The position numbers and the translations under genes are program-made. A stretch of DNA of 64,000 nucleotides from Caenorhabditis remanei (taxonomy: Eukaryota; Nematoda; Chromadorea; Rhabditida; Rhabditidae), in NCBI RefSeq assembly GCF_010183535.1, contig NC_071332.1, positions 1,674,001 to 1,738,000 of the forward strand. The letters run 5' to 3'. The notes under the pieces were generated by a model, which saw only the letters and a program-made list of their open reading frames with translations, made no database searches and was not told the origin of the DNA. This document shows positions 34,814-47,806 of this stretch, piece after piece (positions within the stretch are counted from its first letter, which is position 1; every line of letters starts with the position of its first letter).

Positions 34814-36310
34814 ATCAAGTTGGAATAAATCATTAATTTCTTTATGACTGTTTGAAGTAATGTTTTGATAACACATATACATCCATAAGGAAGATGTCGT
34901 GTTGAAAACAAAGGACATGATTTTGTCATCATGCTTAATTAACCCTTACCGAAAGCCTTCAACTTTCTCAATTTGAAAAATGTAACTGTCAAGTATATGG
35001 TATTTTAGAACATTGTTTGCAACCACGCTTAATTGCACTATATTTGTCTTTTACGTTCTATTCAATTTTATTTGGCTATCACAGTTACAAGATACATCCG
35101 TATACAAAGGAGTGAAGCTTCAGATAATCACGCGGTGATACAAATCTAATTTATGTGGAATTGGAGCTGTAACCATGATTAAATGTTACTAGAATCATTT
35201 CACCAAGAACAAAACTTTTCTTAGTTTTTTTAGCTACTATATATTTTTTAATCTTGAGTCTGCTCCATGATTTATATTGCAAAATCGAGGTTTCAGAGCG
35301 AAAAACGAGATTTTAAACCGAGAAATGAGATAAAATTATCAATTTTTTGCCAAAAACTCCAAAATTTGAATTAAAAATTGATTTTCACGCACTTTTCGGC
35401 TTAAAAAGTTAGTTTTCGATCGAAAATTTGACATTTTCTTTAAAAAAATGCGATTGCACTGAAAAACGCGGAGAGAAGTCCGGCACTCTAATTTCTCTGC
35501 GCTTTCTCGTCTTGAAATACAACTTGCTAGCTTTGGAGACTATTATCTTAAAATCTTGAACAGCTAACAAAAAGTTGTCAACTACAAAAATGGAGAGCTT
35601 AAAAAGTTTTTTAGAGCCGCAAATTTTTTTAAAAGTTAGTCCCCTCTGGTTTCTGCAAAAAGAGAGTGTAACCAAGCTTTGAATAATTTTGTTCCAGATT
35701 ACGATTGTGCCTAAAAATGTGTTTGAAATCCTTAAAATGACTGACATTCTGAAAATTCCTGAGCACCTGTTGGAAAATGTTCTGAGTTAGGCACCAACAC
35801 CCAAAATCGGAAAAATACTTTTCAGAACAACAAAAAGTTTGTTTTGGTCAATCTTTTCAACCCATTTCAATACCTCAAACATCTCCAAACCAAACTAAAA
35901 ACATTCCTCCTTCAGAAAAAAGTTTTCCAATGAACAATTGGTCCCCTTTCCTCCTGCAAATGACTTTTTTCAAACAAACACTTCCTACTTGGATTTCTCT
36001 CAAAGTTGCCTCTCAAATTGGGTAGCATACTTCCATTTGGTAACTTTATAGCCCCGGTCACACTAAATTGTTCCAAAATGACATCATTTATGCGGTTCGC
36101 AGACTTTCCGAATGTTGCAAATGTTATATATCTATTTATATATCTTTCCAGATGACTTTCTCCGTGAAAAAGATCAAAAAATTTATTTTGAAAAAGACCC
36201 GCACACAGAGAACAAAAAATGGAATTTAATGACACTTCCCGATATTATGTGAGATTCAGAGCTGAGACCATTAATTAACACCAATTAAGAAACCAATTAA
36301 CTCGATTCTT
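34814..36310. other. intergenic, with one hairpin repeat
   Basis: No supported gene. A hairpin of the TTGTAGTTGACAACTTTTT family lies at 35455-35600 (GCGGAGAGAAG/CTTCTCTGCGC with AAAAAGTTGTCAACTACAAA). Confidence 0.5.
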
Positions 36311-39300
36311 TCAACGCGATGCCTTCTTCCCGTTGCTGCTCGACCTTATAGACAGCTGAGCTTCACAGTGTGGGCACATCAATGGAACGTCGTCAAACTT
36401 GCTCGTGAGCTCCACTGCAGCCTCACTGTACCCCCCTTTCTCACTCTGATGTAAACTTCTCGTCCGTTTCCTTATCATCCGCTCCGTCACCAACACCAAT
36501 CCTTTCTTGAATTGACTGTTAAGTCTTGCATAAAATATCCAATTGAATGCGGCAGAGATGAACGGAAGAAGGTGTGAATAGTAGGTGAATGTCATGAATC
36601 TTGGGTTGACTTTGAAGCCGAGCACTATGGAGGATATTCCGTAGATTTGTGGGAGCCAAAAGGGGATTTGGCAGGAGAGGTAGAAGAACGTGGCCGCCAT
36701 GGTGTAGATGGTGATGCGGCGGAGGGGGATTCGGGATTGAAGCATTGTTCTGGAAGAAAGAAAGTGTGAGATTGGGTATTATCAAGGGATTTAGATGATT
36801 AGAAAGCTGAAGACGTGAGGATTCCGAATCTGTATACAATTTTTTTCTAGAACCAAGGTGGACCGAGATACAATGGGTTGAAGTAGAACCTGGCAGAACG
36901 ATTCATAGGACTTTTCCGGTATCCAAATGAAATCGTGCGTATCTCGGCCAGATTTGGTGCCAGCAAAATTTTGAATACAGATTTAGAATCCTTTTGACGT
37001 CAGCTTTTTTGAAATGTAACATTTTTCGGTATTTATTATTTTTTAAATGTGTTTTGAAACTATGAAACTAAATACTGTGCTCGAAGGTTTGAAAGCAGTT
37101 TTGTGGAGCTGTATCTCGGCCCAATTTGGTCCTAGCAAAATTTTGAATACAGATTCAGAATCCGGGTGACGTCAGAATTCCAGCAATATACAGAATCACG
37201 GAAAACAGGAATTCAAAGCTGTGACACGCCTGCTCAATGTATCTCGACCTGATTTGATCCTAGAAAGATTCAGACTTCTCAAGACATGAGCTTTCGAATA
37301 ATAGGTATTTTAATGCCAGATGGCAACCTTGTGCCAATAAATTTTTGCCAAGATCTAACATGCCGTTTCAACCGGTGATAAGTTAAAAACATCCGGTCAG
37401 AGACGGTCCAATAAGTCACGTAGACAACATTTTGTTATAGTCTAGTCCTCCTTCAAAAAATCTAGTCCGTCCTTCAAAAAATTAAGTTCATTCTTCAAAA
37501 ATGAGGTAAAAGTCCCGATATAGCCGTCAGACCATGGTCGACTAACTGTCAATCGAAAAAAATTCGACCGAGTTAGCCCCCGATCCTATTACAAGTGCGC
37601 TCCACTGAACTCCTAGCCTTCATTTTCCCGAGCTATCAATAGAGCGCGTTTGCCCCATCTCAAAATCCTTACCTTATTTTCTCCCAAGGACTACTGTACC
37701 CCCTTTCCCCCAATTCCTAGAAATAATTTTGTGTGTCCCCTTTTTCGAAAAAAGTAATTTCCCCTATTTCTTTTCTATTTTGAAATTCTTCTTTTTTTCA
37801 TACTCATTGTAACCCTTGTCTTGTTTTTCCCTCTTTTTGTACATTCCCATTCTTTTCACCACCCCTAGTCTCCATAAATCTTTGATTCTTATTCTCAGCT
37901 CTGACTCATCATCGTCTTCCAGAAAAGTACCTTCTTTGTCTCCTCAGACGAAGCACGATTTTCGCGTAGAAATACGTGAGTAGAGTGCACGGCAAGACGA
38001 ACGCGAAGAATATTAGAAATGCGGACACCCACAGCTTCCATTCACGTCCCAGCCCGTCGGTGCACATTAGGCGAGTGACGGGATGTCGTTCCTGCAAGAA
38101 ATTGTATAATTTAAAGATTGTTGTTCTATTCGGCAGTCCTTACAAGGGAAGTCCGGCTTTGAAAGGATCTATAAATTTGATTATAGGTACTTTCGACTAG
38201 TCCATTTCTGCCATCAAAACCGGTTAAATGTCTCTGTGAGCCGAGTTATGAGCTCTCTAACTTTAAGCTTTTTCACATGGGATTCCAATAGTATACCCAA
38301 GAGATACTCGTTTTTGCAACGTACAAGCACAGGTAAACCGCAGCGGTGACGTATAAGCGGCCGATTTGGAACTCCATGTCAAAAAGTTTGAGAGCTCATA
38401 ACTCGGCTCGCAGAGACATTTAGCAAGCTTTGCCTGCAGAAATGGACTCCCCGTAGTCGAAAATACTTATGAAAAAATTTCTAGATCGGTTGAAAGCCGC
38501 GTCTCCAAAGACTTCCGTTTTTATCTCAGTCTTACATTTTTCGAGCTTATGTAGTATCCCAAGTTTCCAAAACTTGTGACTCTCGCGTAGAGGAAGAATG
38601 GAGATATTAAGACAAATGACAATGATGCAAGGATTGTGGTGATGTAGATGGTGTGACGCATCTCATGTATCCTTTTGATTTCAGGATGGCATATAGCCAT
38701 GTACCTGTCGAATGCTAACGCGGTGAGGATAAATGTGGAGCACATCTGAAAAAAAAAACTGAAAAAAGTCTCAGAATTTCTAGAAGCTCTGGAATCCCAT
38801 ATTTAGAAGTTATAGTCATCAAGTTCTGGAATCAAGTTCTAGAATCAAGTTTCCCAATTGCCAACGTGTAACGTATCATATGTCCGTAGTACGGACTTCG
38901 TACATATCATGTCAGAATGCATAAGTGAACATTGTTAATAATTGGGTTAGCGTACTAAAGAAATAGTGAGCCTAAGTCCAAAAATCATGAACCCATAGAA
39001 TATGGGTGTCTAGGAAAGACTAGGTAAGAAAATACTTTATGAAAGAACATAGGTCAAGATAGTTAGGTATTCAGAATATGTGTCCTATGAGGGAGAACAA
39101 ATATTTAAGTTGGTGGTCTTTCCTGGAAGACTTATGAATGGAAAACGGTGAAAATGAGTCATGATGTCACCTATGGTTCAATTAGCTTGAATTTATCTTC
39201 ATTTTTGTAATTAACAACTTTTTGATAGATCTTCAAAGTTTCGAGATATGCGCCTTTAAAGATTAGGCGAGAGGGAGAGACGCAGAGAAACGAGAGCGTC

Positions 39301-41928
39301 TGACTTCTCTGCGTCTCTTTTTGTCGTGTAGCCTATCTTAGCTAACGCGTATCTCGAAAGCGTGAATAGCTATAAAAAAAGTTGCCAACTACAAAAATGT
39401 AGATCTAGATTCGATCTATAAAACCATGTTAGTTTTGTACTAATTGAACAATTATTAATAGCGTGTCATCTTGTCAAAGTTGGGCGATTTTTCACTAAAA
39501 ATTCGAATAAATCTGAAATTCCCGATGATCCTTGTTTTTTCAACCATTTTTGTTCAACCAACAAACTTCAAATTTCTGAAAAAACCTTGAGATATAGTAA
39601 CTAAGCATAGAAACGAAACACTATCGCTTCTCTGCAGCCTCTTCCTCTCTAATGCTCATGCACCTATCTTTAAAGGCTCATATCTCAAAACCTAAAATAG
39701 CTATCAAAAAGTTGTCAACTACAAAAATGAAGACACCAGTAACTTATTTTTAGAGCGGCTATACATATTGTTTTCTGATCATTACCCCCTTGCTTATTCC
39801 ACAATTTAATTAACCCATTATCTATTCCCCCCCCCCCCCCCTTTTCAGAAAGTTCCCCCTTTTCGGAAATCCTTGTCAGAAAAGATCCAGAAAAAGTGAC
39901 GAGATTCGAGTAAGAAAAAAGATTGGCTGATTCAATTGTCAGGACAATCCGCGTCCCCCTTTCTTCTATTTCTGTGTGTGCGTGTGTGTGTGCTTCTGGA
40001 TTCTGAATGTGACGACTTGCGAAAAAATAATTACTAGTGCAGTCATCCTTTTCCTCTTCTTTCCGGAATACACTTTTCCGTTACTTATTCATAAAAATGA
40101 AAATGACCTATTCAATAGGCGGCCCCCCAATTTTCGCACATTCATATCATCCATCAAGATTATAAGTTTCAAAATCTTGAAGGAATCAAAAAAACGTTTT
40201 GATGATGATGATGACACATCGAAATTAGTATCCCCAATGTAAATTCATTCTCTTTTCTTCTTTTTATCCTTTCGTCAGAAGAATCCAATTTCAATTTCTT
40301 TTCCGAGAAGGAGCGGGGGGGGGACAGGAACATAAAATGAGCACAGCGGAGCCCTCTGCAGGCGGAAGCTCGCCTAAGAGCAATGAGCAAGGGGTGGATC
40401 TTGTTTGAATTAAAGCACACACACACACAACACAAAAGTTGCGTGCCATTTTCAAATTCTTTGTTCTCACTTTCTTGCCAGTGTCATAAAGTCATGAAGG
40501 ATAACAATTCGGTGTGGGTGGCCCTCCCCACAAATCCTTAAGAAACCAAACTTCACACACACAAACCTTATTCGATAGCTCGAGCATCCAATGAATCTTG
40601 CACGCCAGCTCTCCGAATACCCAATTGTTGAGGATACTGTTGGAGAGGGAGAATGGGATGGACACGGTGACCAACAAGTCGACGGCGCATAACGCGACGA
40701 TGTAGATGAAGGTGTTCCCGAGTGCGGTGACGGAGGATTTCAGGGATCTGGAATATGGGAAATGTAAAAAGGGGGGGGGAGGTGTATGCGCTCCATTAAT
40801 GACTCGATGAATTTTGGCGCCAAGAGTAATTGAGTAGATGCGCAGGGAATGTACGCCATGAGGAGAGCGAGTTTACGGTCAATTTGAGAATTAGCTTGAC
40901 ACAGTTTTTACGACTGCGCTCCACCGGAATGCCCTTTGAAAATGTCTCTTTTTCTCTGTGTCTCTAAATTTCGCACACAATTTTCTTCGGTTTCGGCAGG
41001 GCGCGGTTGTAAGACGCGTGTAGTGCTAATATAGGGTAGGGGAAGGTGTAAGTGCGCTCTATTGATGATTTTGTGATCCTCGCTGCGTTGACCGTTGGAG
41101 TCGCTACGCAGCAAAGTTATGAACTGGGGAGAGTGAGTTCTCGGTTATTTTGAGCGTTTCTAGCTCGGTTTTTTTCGAGTTTTAGGGTGCTTTAGAGGGG
41201 TTTTTGAGTTTTTGTTGTTTAATGGCACCAAAAATGATGGCCGAACTTTTTCACACATTCGACCACCTTACAGTACCCCTATAATGATAAAGCGGTTTTT
41301 TGCGATTTTTTCCAGAATTTGTAGTTTTTTTGGCTAGTTTTCAGAGTTTTTTTTTTGGGTATTTCTCTCGTTTTTTCGCCGTTTTTACCAATTTTTACGT
41401 CTGAAAGCCGTTTGCGTGCAAAAGCGCCAAAAAATGGTGGCCGAACTTTTTCATGTCTTCGGCCACCTGTTACAGTGAGCCTATAACAATAAAGCGACAA
41501 TAGTGATTATGATGACCGAGATTCCCTCATTTGAAAAGTTAGGCCAGTGCAAAAAAATCCCCCCTTTTCATTTTTTTTTTCGAAAGGTCACGCCCCTCAA
41601 AAGCACGCAACATTTGAATCCATCTGACCCCAATTATGTCTCGCCAGGAAGTGTTTTTCTATTTCTCATTTTTGAACTTCCTCCTACTTTTCCAAGAACT
41701 GCGTGTGTTGTTTTCATTCATTAAATTTTAATCGTCCCTCTTGGCCCCATATGGTACCCAAAAAAACGCAGAAACGCACCTCGTGATGAAAAACACGTAG
41801 CTTAGCACAGCGGTGTTCCCGAGTGTTCCCACAACAAAACATATCGAGTACGGTATCGCCGTTTTGGCAAACGAGGCGCCCGCTAACGGTGGCGGTGGGA
41901 ATTCTATGCTGGAGTTGGTGAGATTCAT
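36311..41928 (-). CDS. rhodopsin-class peptide-type G protein-coupled receptor
   Basis: Exons 41928-41780, 40747-40567, 38745-38536, 38091-37931 and 36749-36311 join in frame to 379 residues. The N-terminus has two N-glycosylation sequons (NLT at residue 2, NSS at 5). TM1 has GTLGN (N38), TM2 AVDLL (D73), then C99 at the top of TM3, DRYMAICHP (D123-R124-Y125) and an extracellular C190 able to pair with C99. TM5 is in exon 4. TM6 has CQIPFWLP. TM7 reads SAAFNWIFYARLN, where NPxxY is normal. The layout resembles somatostatin/allatostatin/galanin-like neuropeptide receptors, coupling a peptide ligand to G proteins at the neuron surface. The C-tail has a cysteine pair, CPHC. All four introns are long (444-1819 bases) and carry repeats. 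The subfamily is not assignable by eye. Confidence 0.88.
36795..37290. repeat. dispersed GCTGAAGACGTGAGG repeats in GPCR intron 4
   Basis: A forward copy at 36805-36960 followed by inverted-type copies at about 36975, 37145 and 37260 (TTTTGAATACAGATT ... CAGAATCC). The pair at 36805-37000 can fold back on itself. Confidence 0.75.
39195..39735. repeat. hairpin repeats in GPCR intron 2
   Basis: A full copy at 39200-39402 with TTAACAACTTTTTGATAG, GATATGCGCCTTTAAAG and the GACGCAGAGAA/TTCTCTGCGTC inner stem, and a half copy at 39590-39730. Confidence 0.8.
40891..41030. mobile_element. palindromic MITE, GCGCTCTACCGAAA family, in GPCR intron 1
   Basis: Bounded by TTAGC at the left and GCTAAT at the right. 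The arms carry GACTGCGCTCCACCGGAA and TTCGGCAGGGCGCGGTTGTA, with an AATGTCTCTTTTTCTCTGTGTCTC core. Confidence 0.7.
41225..41480. repeat. GGCCGAACTTTTTCA hairpin repeats
   Basis: ATGGCCGAACTTTTTCACAC (about 41234) and GGTGGCCGAACTTTTTCATG (about 41434). The second forms a stem with CTTCGGCCACC. A related piece (GTGGCC ... TTCGGCCA) lies near 8948. Confidence 0.65.
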
Positions 41929-42764
41929 CTGAAAAAGGTTTCAACAAAAAATTTGAATTTTTTCAATTAAAATGGCTAAGGAGAGATGGGAAGTAAAGAT
42001 TTCGTAAATTTTTGTTATTCCTAGTCCTGAAAACTGAAAAAGAACAATGAAAAGGAAACAATTATAGTCAAAAAGCTATTTTTGACGAGAAAATGCAAAA
42101 AAAGTCGAGTGAAAAGAAGAAGAAGCGAAATGACGAGGAGAGCCTCCCAAAAGTGGAGGAGAGGAGGCGGAGCCCAAGTACTCTGACGGAAAAAGTGGGG
42201 GATGGAGCAAAAAAAGGGGGAGAAGAATGGATAAGAGGCTGGAAGTATGCAGTAGCTTCTGGAGATGACACATTTTGCTGGAAGTTTTGCTGAAAAGAGG
42301 GGGGGGGGAGCTAACTAGAAAAAAGAAAAAAAGTAAATGTACATATGAAGGTGGGTGGAATTCAGAGAAAACAAAAGGAAAGAAGAAAAAGGTGCACAAG
42401 GATTAGTAAGGGAGACAGGGGCAGTACTTGGAAAGTATGATGAATGCCTTTTTGGGGTTAGGGTCAACATCACTGTCCCCTAATGAAGGCATGGACAATA
42501 GATTTTTGAGGTCTAGGCTTTAACTTGTGGGGATTGTACTAAAGGGGATAGAAGTTTGAGGTCAGCAACGGCACGCTGGAAAACTTAGGTAACATCTGGG
42601 ACCAAAGATTGATGATAGTAGACAAAGCAGACTCTCCGCCAGGGGATTGTCTGGATAGGGAAGTGTTTTGTTTGAGGATTCTGAGAATGTTGGTGAGTAC
42701 TGTCTATGAGGTTTGGTCTATAGATCGTAACTGGGAGTCTTGGGGAAGTCTTACTAGGGATGTG

Positions 42765-42895
42765 ACCTATCCAATTGGAAAGCTGAGAAAACGCTGATTC
42801 CAAATATATATTCAGTTTTTGCCCTCGAGTCCTGGTCTTTGAAAAAAAACGAGGTCAAAGTTTGGACCGCTGACATTACCTTACTGACGTGTGAA
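42765..42895. repeat. half copy of the AAAGCTGAGAAAACGCTGA palindrome family
   Basis: One arm only: AAAGCTGAGAAAACGCTGA, TTCAGTTTTTGCCCTCGAG, AACGAGGTCAAAGTTTGG. The full palindrome is at 45925-46195. Confidence 0.7.
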
Positions 42896-44174
42896 AAGTG
42901 TCGGTTTAGTCACGACATCAGCTATCCTTTCAAACTAGACAAGTTTTGGTTTCAGTTTCAGAATTTATACATTTTCAGCTTTTTACAGAAATAAGTTCCC
43001 AGATCCTGATAACTATAGGACAAATTCGGATAGACCCGACTCAATTGGCACCTAAGAGCTTACAGTAAGGATGACTTAGATAGGTTGAGAAAAAAAGAAA
43101 AAAGTCCTAAGAATTTCAGCTTCGGGACCAGCAATCCCCGGAGCACCAAGATACACCAAACCGTAAGAATTATTTCTCGGAATCAGAATTTTGTATCTTA
43201 ATTTCAAGGTTCTCATGACGTTCGTTTTTTAGTAGGTCATGAGACTCTGACAGCACTGAGAATAAGAACCAAAACACGTTGAAGGTCAAACTTTTGTCAG
43301 ATTTCTGATATTTTCAGAATTTCAGAAATGGAGGTTTCTGCTTGACGGACCTTACTGAATACGTGTTCCAGACTGACCAAAAGCTCAAAATTAAGTCAAC
43401 CAATGCCGTAAATACTACATATTGAACCGTAAGGATAACCGGACCCAAACAGTTCAGTACGTAGCCATAGGTTGGCTTCTGAAGCTGTGATAGTTAAATT
43501 TCAAATATATTTATTGTGCTGTAAATTTCAAGACCTCCATTTTGGTATGCTTAACGTTACTCACGCTCGTCATGGTAAAGAGTTATGCCAGGTACAGTAT
43601 GCCGCTGTTCATTTGCTAAAATGTTCTTTCTTATGAATCTAGTCCCACTCAAATCAGAACGAACAAATTTCCATAATCCCCCAGATGTTCTAAGAATCAG
43701 GATTAGCTTAATGATAACACTTTGTTCAAAAAGTGAACTCTCGAACTTTCTAACAAACATTTGTGTTTTTGTGTTCTAAAAGTGAAACAAAAGCTTTCTC
43801 CAAAACCCAGTGAAACGGATCCGAAGTAAAAGAAACACAATCTGATTAACTATGAACTTGTTGGAGTCTATTTTTTGTTTCGCTTTCAGGTAATCTTATT
43901 TGGGGGGAAGGAAACCAAGACATACACAAAGAACAAAATGGCGAAGGGGAGAGAGAAGGATAGGGATAAGCCAAAAGAGTTTAAGGAGCTACGGCCATTT
44001 GACAGAACAATTGCCTTCGGTTTTATGAGTTTCTCGGGAGAAGATAGATGGAGGAAGACAATCGGTAAATTAATATAGAATGAGAGGAGATATTTTTGGT
44101 GAGGAAGGAGGAAATGAATAAAAAAGGAAATGAAGGAAGTAATTTGATCACGCCATAGAATGTTCCAGAACGGT

Positions 44175-44313
44175 GGAGCGTAGTTGCGTAGCTAGCTGCA
44201 ACCGCGCTCTACCAAAACCAAGAAAATTGTGTACGAAATTGAGAGACTCAGAGAAAAAGAGGCATTTTTCAAGGGATTTTGGTGGAGCGCAGTGGTAAAA
44301 ACTGTACCGAGCT
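44175..44313. mobile_element. palindromic MITE, GCGCTCTACCGAAA family
   Basis: Arms GGTGGAGCGTAGTTGC...CCGCGCTCTACCAAAACC and GGTGGAGCGCAGTGGTAAAAACTG, with an AGAGACTCAGAGAAAAAGAG core. It is more rearranged than the other copies. Confidence 0.6.
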
Positions 44314-44419
44314 AATAGAATGTTCTAGTAAGAGCGCAGTTGAATTTTAGAATCTTAGAAAAAAACATCAGAACATTGCGAATTGGTCAATCTAATCTGT
44401 TACTTTTTCTGACCTAAAT

Positions 44420-44449
44420 TGATATATATATATATATATATATATATAA
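44420..44449. repeat. AT dinucleotide microsatellite
   Basis: About fourteen AT units in an otherwise mixed flank. Confidence 0.9.
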
Positions 44450-45924
44450 TAACAAATCGAATTTAAGAATGTCTATGTAAGAATTTTTATTTTTAAAAGT
44501 GAGGGGGGTTGAAAACAGCAGGTGGAATTAAAAAAAAAGATATTTTGGAGTTTGATTTTGAAAAAATGGTGGGCGGAGCTAATCTGCAGAGTTATGACAC
44601 ACTAAAGTATAGGAAAAGTCCGGGGTTACGCTGGTGAGATTGCTACCTTGAAAAACTTGAGACTCCACGGTTTTGACTAGCGGTACAGTTATGTCATGGC
44701 TCTAACTAAATAACGGATGGGTAATCTTACAATTAGGCGTAGGCGGGCAAATCATCATTTAGCCTTCCGTAAGTAGTGGTACAGTTTGGGTACAAGTCTC
44801 AGGTAAACACTATGGGCAAGACATGGGCAAAGCTTTCGGCACTGAAATCAATTTGAGCAATTGGTATTCTGATCACTCTCAATAGCAAAAGCAACAATGA
44901 TTCAGGCCTCTCCTCTGAAGTGTGATGCACAACAATATCCATACTCCTCCTCCTGAATAGCGGAATTAATTTTTTTCGTCGCTTTATTTTTGAAAAAGGA
45001 ACATAGGAAAGCAGTTACTAGAGCAGACAACAACGATGTCTTGTTTATATTATTCGCGTCTTATATAAATAAGGGAAGGAAACGATCAAACGCCAGATGA
45101 AATCAACCTACCTATGTTTTCTTGTTTTGCCCTTTTTTGAGATAAGTGAATAGGCGTCATTAATATTGTTGTTACTTCCAGAAGAAGATTTTAAGTTGAT
45201 TTTTTGGTGTACTTAACCATTAGCGGTAGAGCGTACTGCAAATTCATAAGCGTACATGCAAAACGAAAACGGAAGAAGTAATCACACTAAAAATATTTGA
45301 ACAAGCCGAGAGAAAAGAAACTAGATTTGTTTTCGAGTATCCGTTCCTACCAATTTAGCTGAAAAAAGGGAGAAGAAAACGGAAGGATATAAAGTGACAG
45401 GAATCCGAAACATGGGATTGGAGGAGAACAAGAAAAAAAGAATCAACATGACAATTTCTGAGTCCACACTGAGAGATGAATGATGGGTGACAAGAGGATG
45501 AAGAAGAAGAAAATGTTGATTTTGACGTCTTGATTTTATCACTTGATTCTTTTGAACGAAAGTTTTTGAGTTGAGGAGTTTATATGTTCTTTGTGGGAGG
45601 GTTCAAAAAGTTAAAACGTTGCTCCAGGTCAAGTTAATTAGGGCTTTTTTGAGTCGTAGTGGACTTAATTAGGGTTAGAAAGGGGGGGGCTGGGAGAGTA
45701 GAGAACATTGAAAATGTTTATGGGTCGCTACTCAGCAAAATTGAAAATTTAGCCAATTACAAAATTGGCAAAGATTTAGAAAAGTTCAACTAAAAACTAT
45801 TGTACCTTGTTTATTCGAAATTTTCCAAATTTCAGCTTTTTACCATGAAGCCAACTAAGGGGATTTTTATGGTGACATTGTGTCGATTTAATAGACCTTA
45901 CCGTAAGGTGACCGTGGAGTTAAG

Positions 45925-46195
45925 GGACGTGATCTATATAGTTGGAAAGCTGAGAAAACGCTGATTTCAAATATATATTCAGTTTTTGTCCTCGAGTCTT
46001 GGTATTCAAAAAAAACGAGGTCAAAGTTTGGACCGCTGACATGGCATTACCTTACCGACGTGTGAAACTTTGACCTCGTTTTTCTAGAATACCAGGACTC
46101 GTGGGCAAAAACTGAATATATATTTCGAATCAGCGTTTTCTCAGCTTTCTAATGATATAGGTCACATTCCATAAACCGCGATCACTTGGAGGCCT
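45925..46195. mobile_element. 270-bp palindromic MITE, AAAGCTGAGAAAACGCTGA family
   Basis: Left arm AAGCTGAGAAAACGCTGATT, ATATATTCAGTTTTTG, CGAGGTCAAAGTTTGG; the right arm gives the complement (CTTTGACCTCG, CAAAAACTGAATATATAT, TCAGCGTTTTCTCAGCTTTC). The short centre has CTTACCGACGTGTG. Single arms occur at 16700-16860, 32100-32160 and 42765-42895; another full copy is at 52430-52680. Confidence 0.85.
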
Positions 46196-47665
46196 TCTCT
46201 AGTCAGTTCACCAAAATTCCGATTGAAATTTGAAACGAGATTCAGAATCCTCACCACGTTAGCTTTTCAACTATATAGCTAGCGTCATTCACAAAAAAAA
46301 ACGTGTAGATTTACGAAACCTCACCGTAAATCTAGACCAATACCTCACAGTCACCAATGTCATATCAGTGTACCTGAAGATAAGACACATGTTCCCAGAA
46401 AATAGTTTTGACACTTCTCGACAACTGGCTGTCTGGAGATACGCGTCCTGACGTCCTGACGGGAGGGGATGACCCCATGACTTTATGACTTTACACTGGT
46501 CCCCAGAAAAAAATATACCAAAATGTAGATCTCGGCGAGTTCTATATCCTCGGGTCAATTAGTTGGACGTTAATAAGCGCCGGGTCGGGAAAAAAGTGCC
46601 GAAACGCGAAAAAGGTCAAATAGTCATTCTAGCTCGTAGTAGATCCCACCCAGACATAGACCTCGCTGATATCCACATTTTGGTGTATATTTTAGCTCAT
46701 AATATTGAGTTTGAAGCGAGTTACGCTTAGAAAACAATATAGACATGTCCAAAATCAAAATTTATCTGAAAATCAAAAAAAAACTGAAAGTTAGATTCTC
46801 AATACTTATTTATATCCGTTGAACCAAGTCAACCCCATTTCCACCAAAACAAGACTAGACCGAGTATTAAGATTCACATCACGGACCAAGGTTAGTGGAG
46901 TTGGGAAAAAACGTGAATTTCAGAATTTTGTTTTTATTTATAAACACCAAGTTTCTAAATCTAAAACAGGTAGGTGTCAAGAGACAGGTGGAAGTGCAGA
47001 TTCACGCAATCCCCCCCCCCCCCCCCTTTCATATCCTTAAATAATTCATTGCCCAGGTAAACACGAGATGTTTCTGGAAACCAAATAGTTGCTGATGACA
47101 TTTCTAAGCACCAAGCATCCTCCGGCAGGGGGGAATAGTTGGATGATGAAAAGGTTGATGGGAAGAAGAAAAAGATGAGAAGAGCCCCCCGAATAATAAT
47201 TACGTTTTTTTCGGAGAGACTTGACTGGGTGGGAGTTGAGTCGGGCGGCAAAAGGAATCTGCGCCGTCCGTATTTTTATACATTCCCATGAACTTTTTGG
47301 GGTGACGTCACTTTTTTTTCCAAAGGGGTGTCTTGATTGTGGGGTTTGGGAAGAAAAAGGGCGTGACTAGGGTAATGAAACAAAAACAAAATAGCTGAAA
47401 AGTTGGGCGACTAATTTCCGTTTTTTTCAGATAGCGTGGTGTCTTTGACAAAGACGCCAGTAATTGAAAATTGAAGGAATTTCAGGGTGGGGGCTCAAAA
47501 TGATTCGGGCTTCTGGTTTCATATTTTTGCCAGAAGTTATGCACATTTATTCGGTTTGCTAGCAGATCTAGGAACGGAAACCGAGGTGGCCTAGGTTGTG
47601 CTGGCCTAGTTTTGGATTATTACAAAATCTCGGTCACTAGCCACGGAACTCAAGCAGAACTTATA

Positions 47666-47806
47666 TTAGCCTTGGCACAGTTTTTACAACTGCGCTCTAC
47701 CGAAATCGCCTGGAAAAATGTCTCTTTTTCTCTGAGTCTCTCAATTTCGCACACAATTTTCTTCGGTTTCGGTAGAGCGCGGTTGTAAGAAGCGTACCGT
47801 GCTAAT
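47666..47806. mobile_element. palindromic MITE, GCGCTCTACCGAAA family, best copy
   Basis: Left arm ACAACTGCGCTCTACCGAAA and right arm TTTCGGTAGAGCGCGGTTGT are near-exact complements. The outer ends are TTAGC(C) and GCTAAT, and the core is GTCTCTTTTTCTCTGAGTCTC. Confidence 0.8.
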
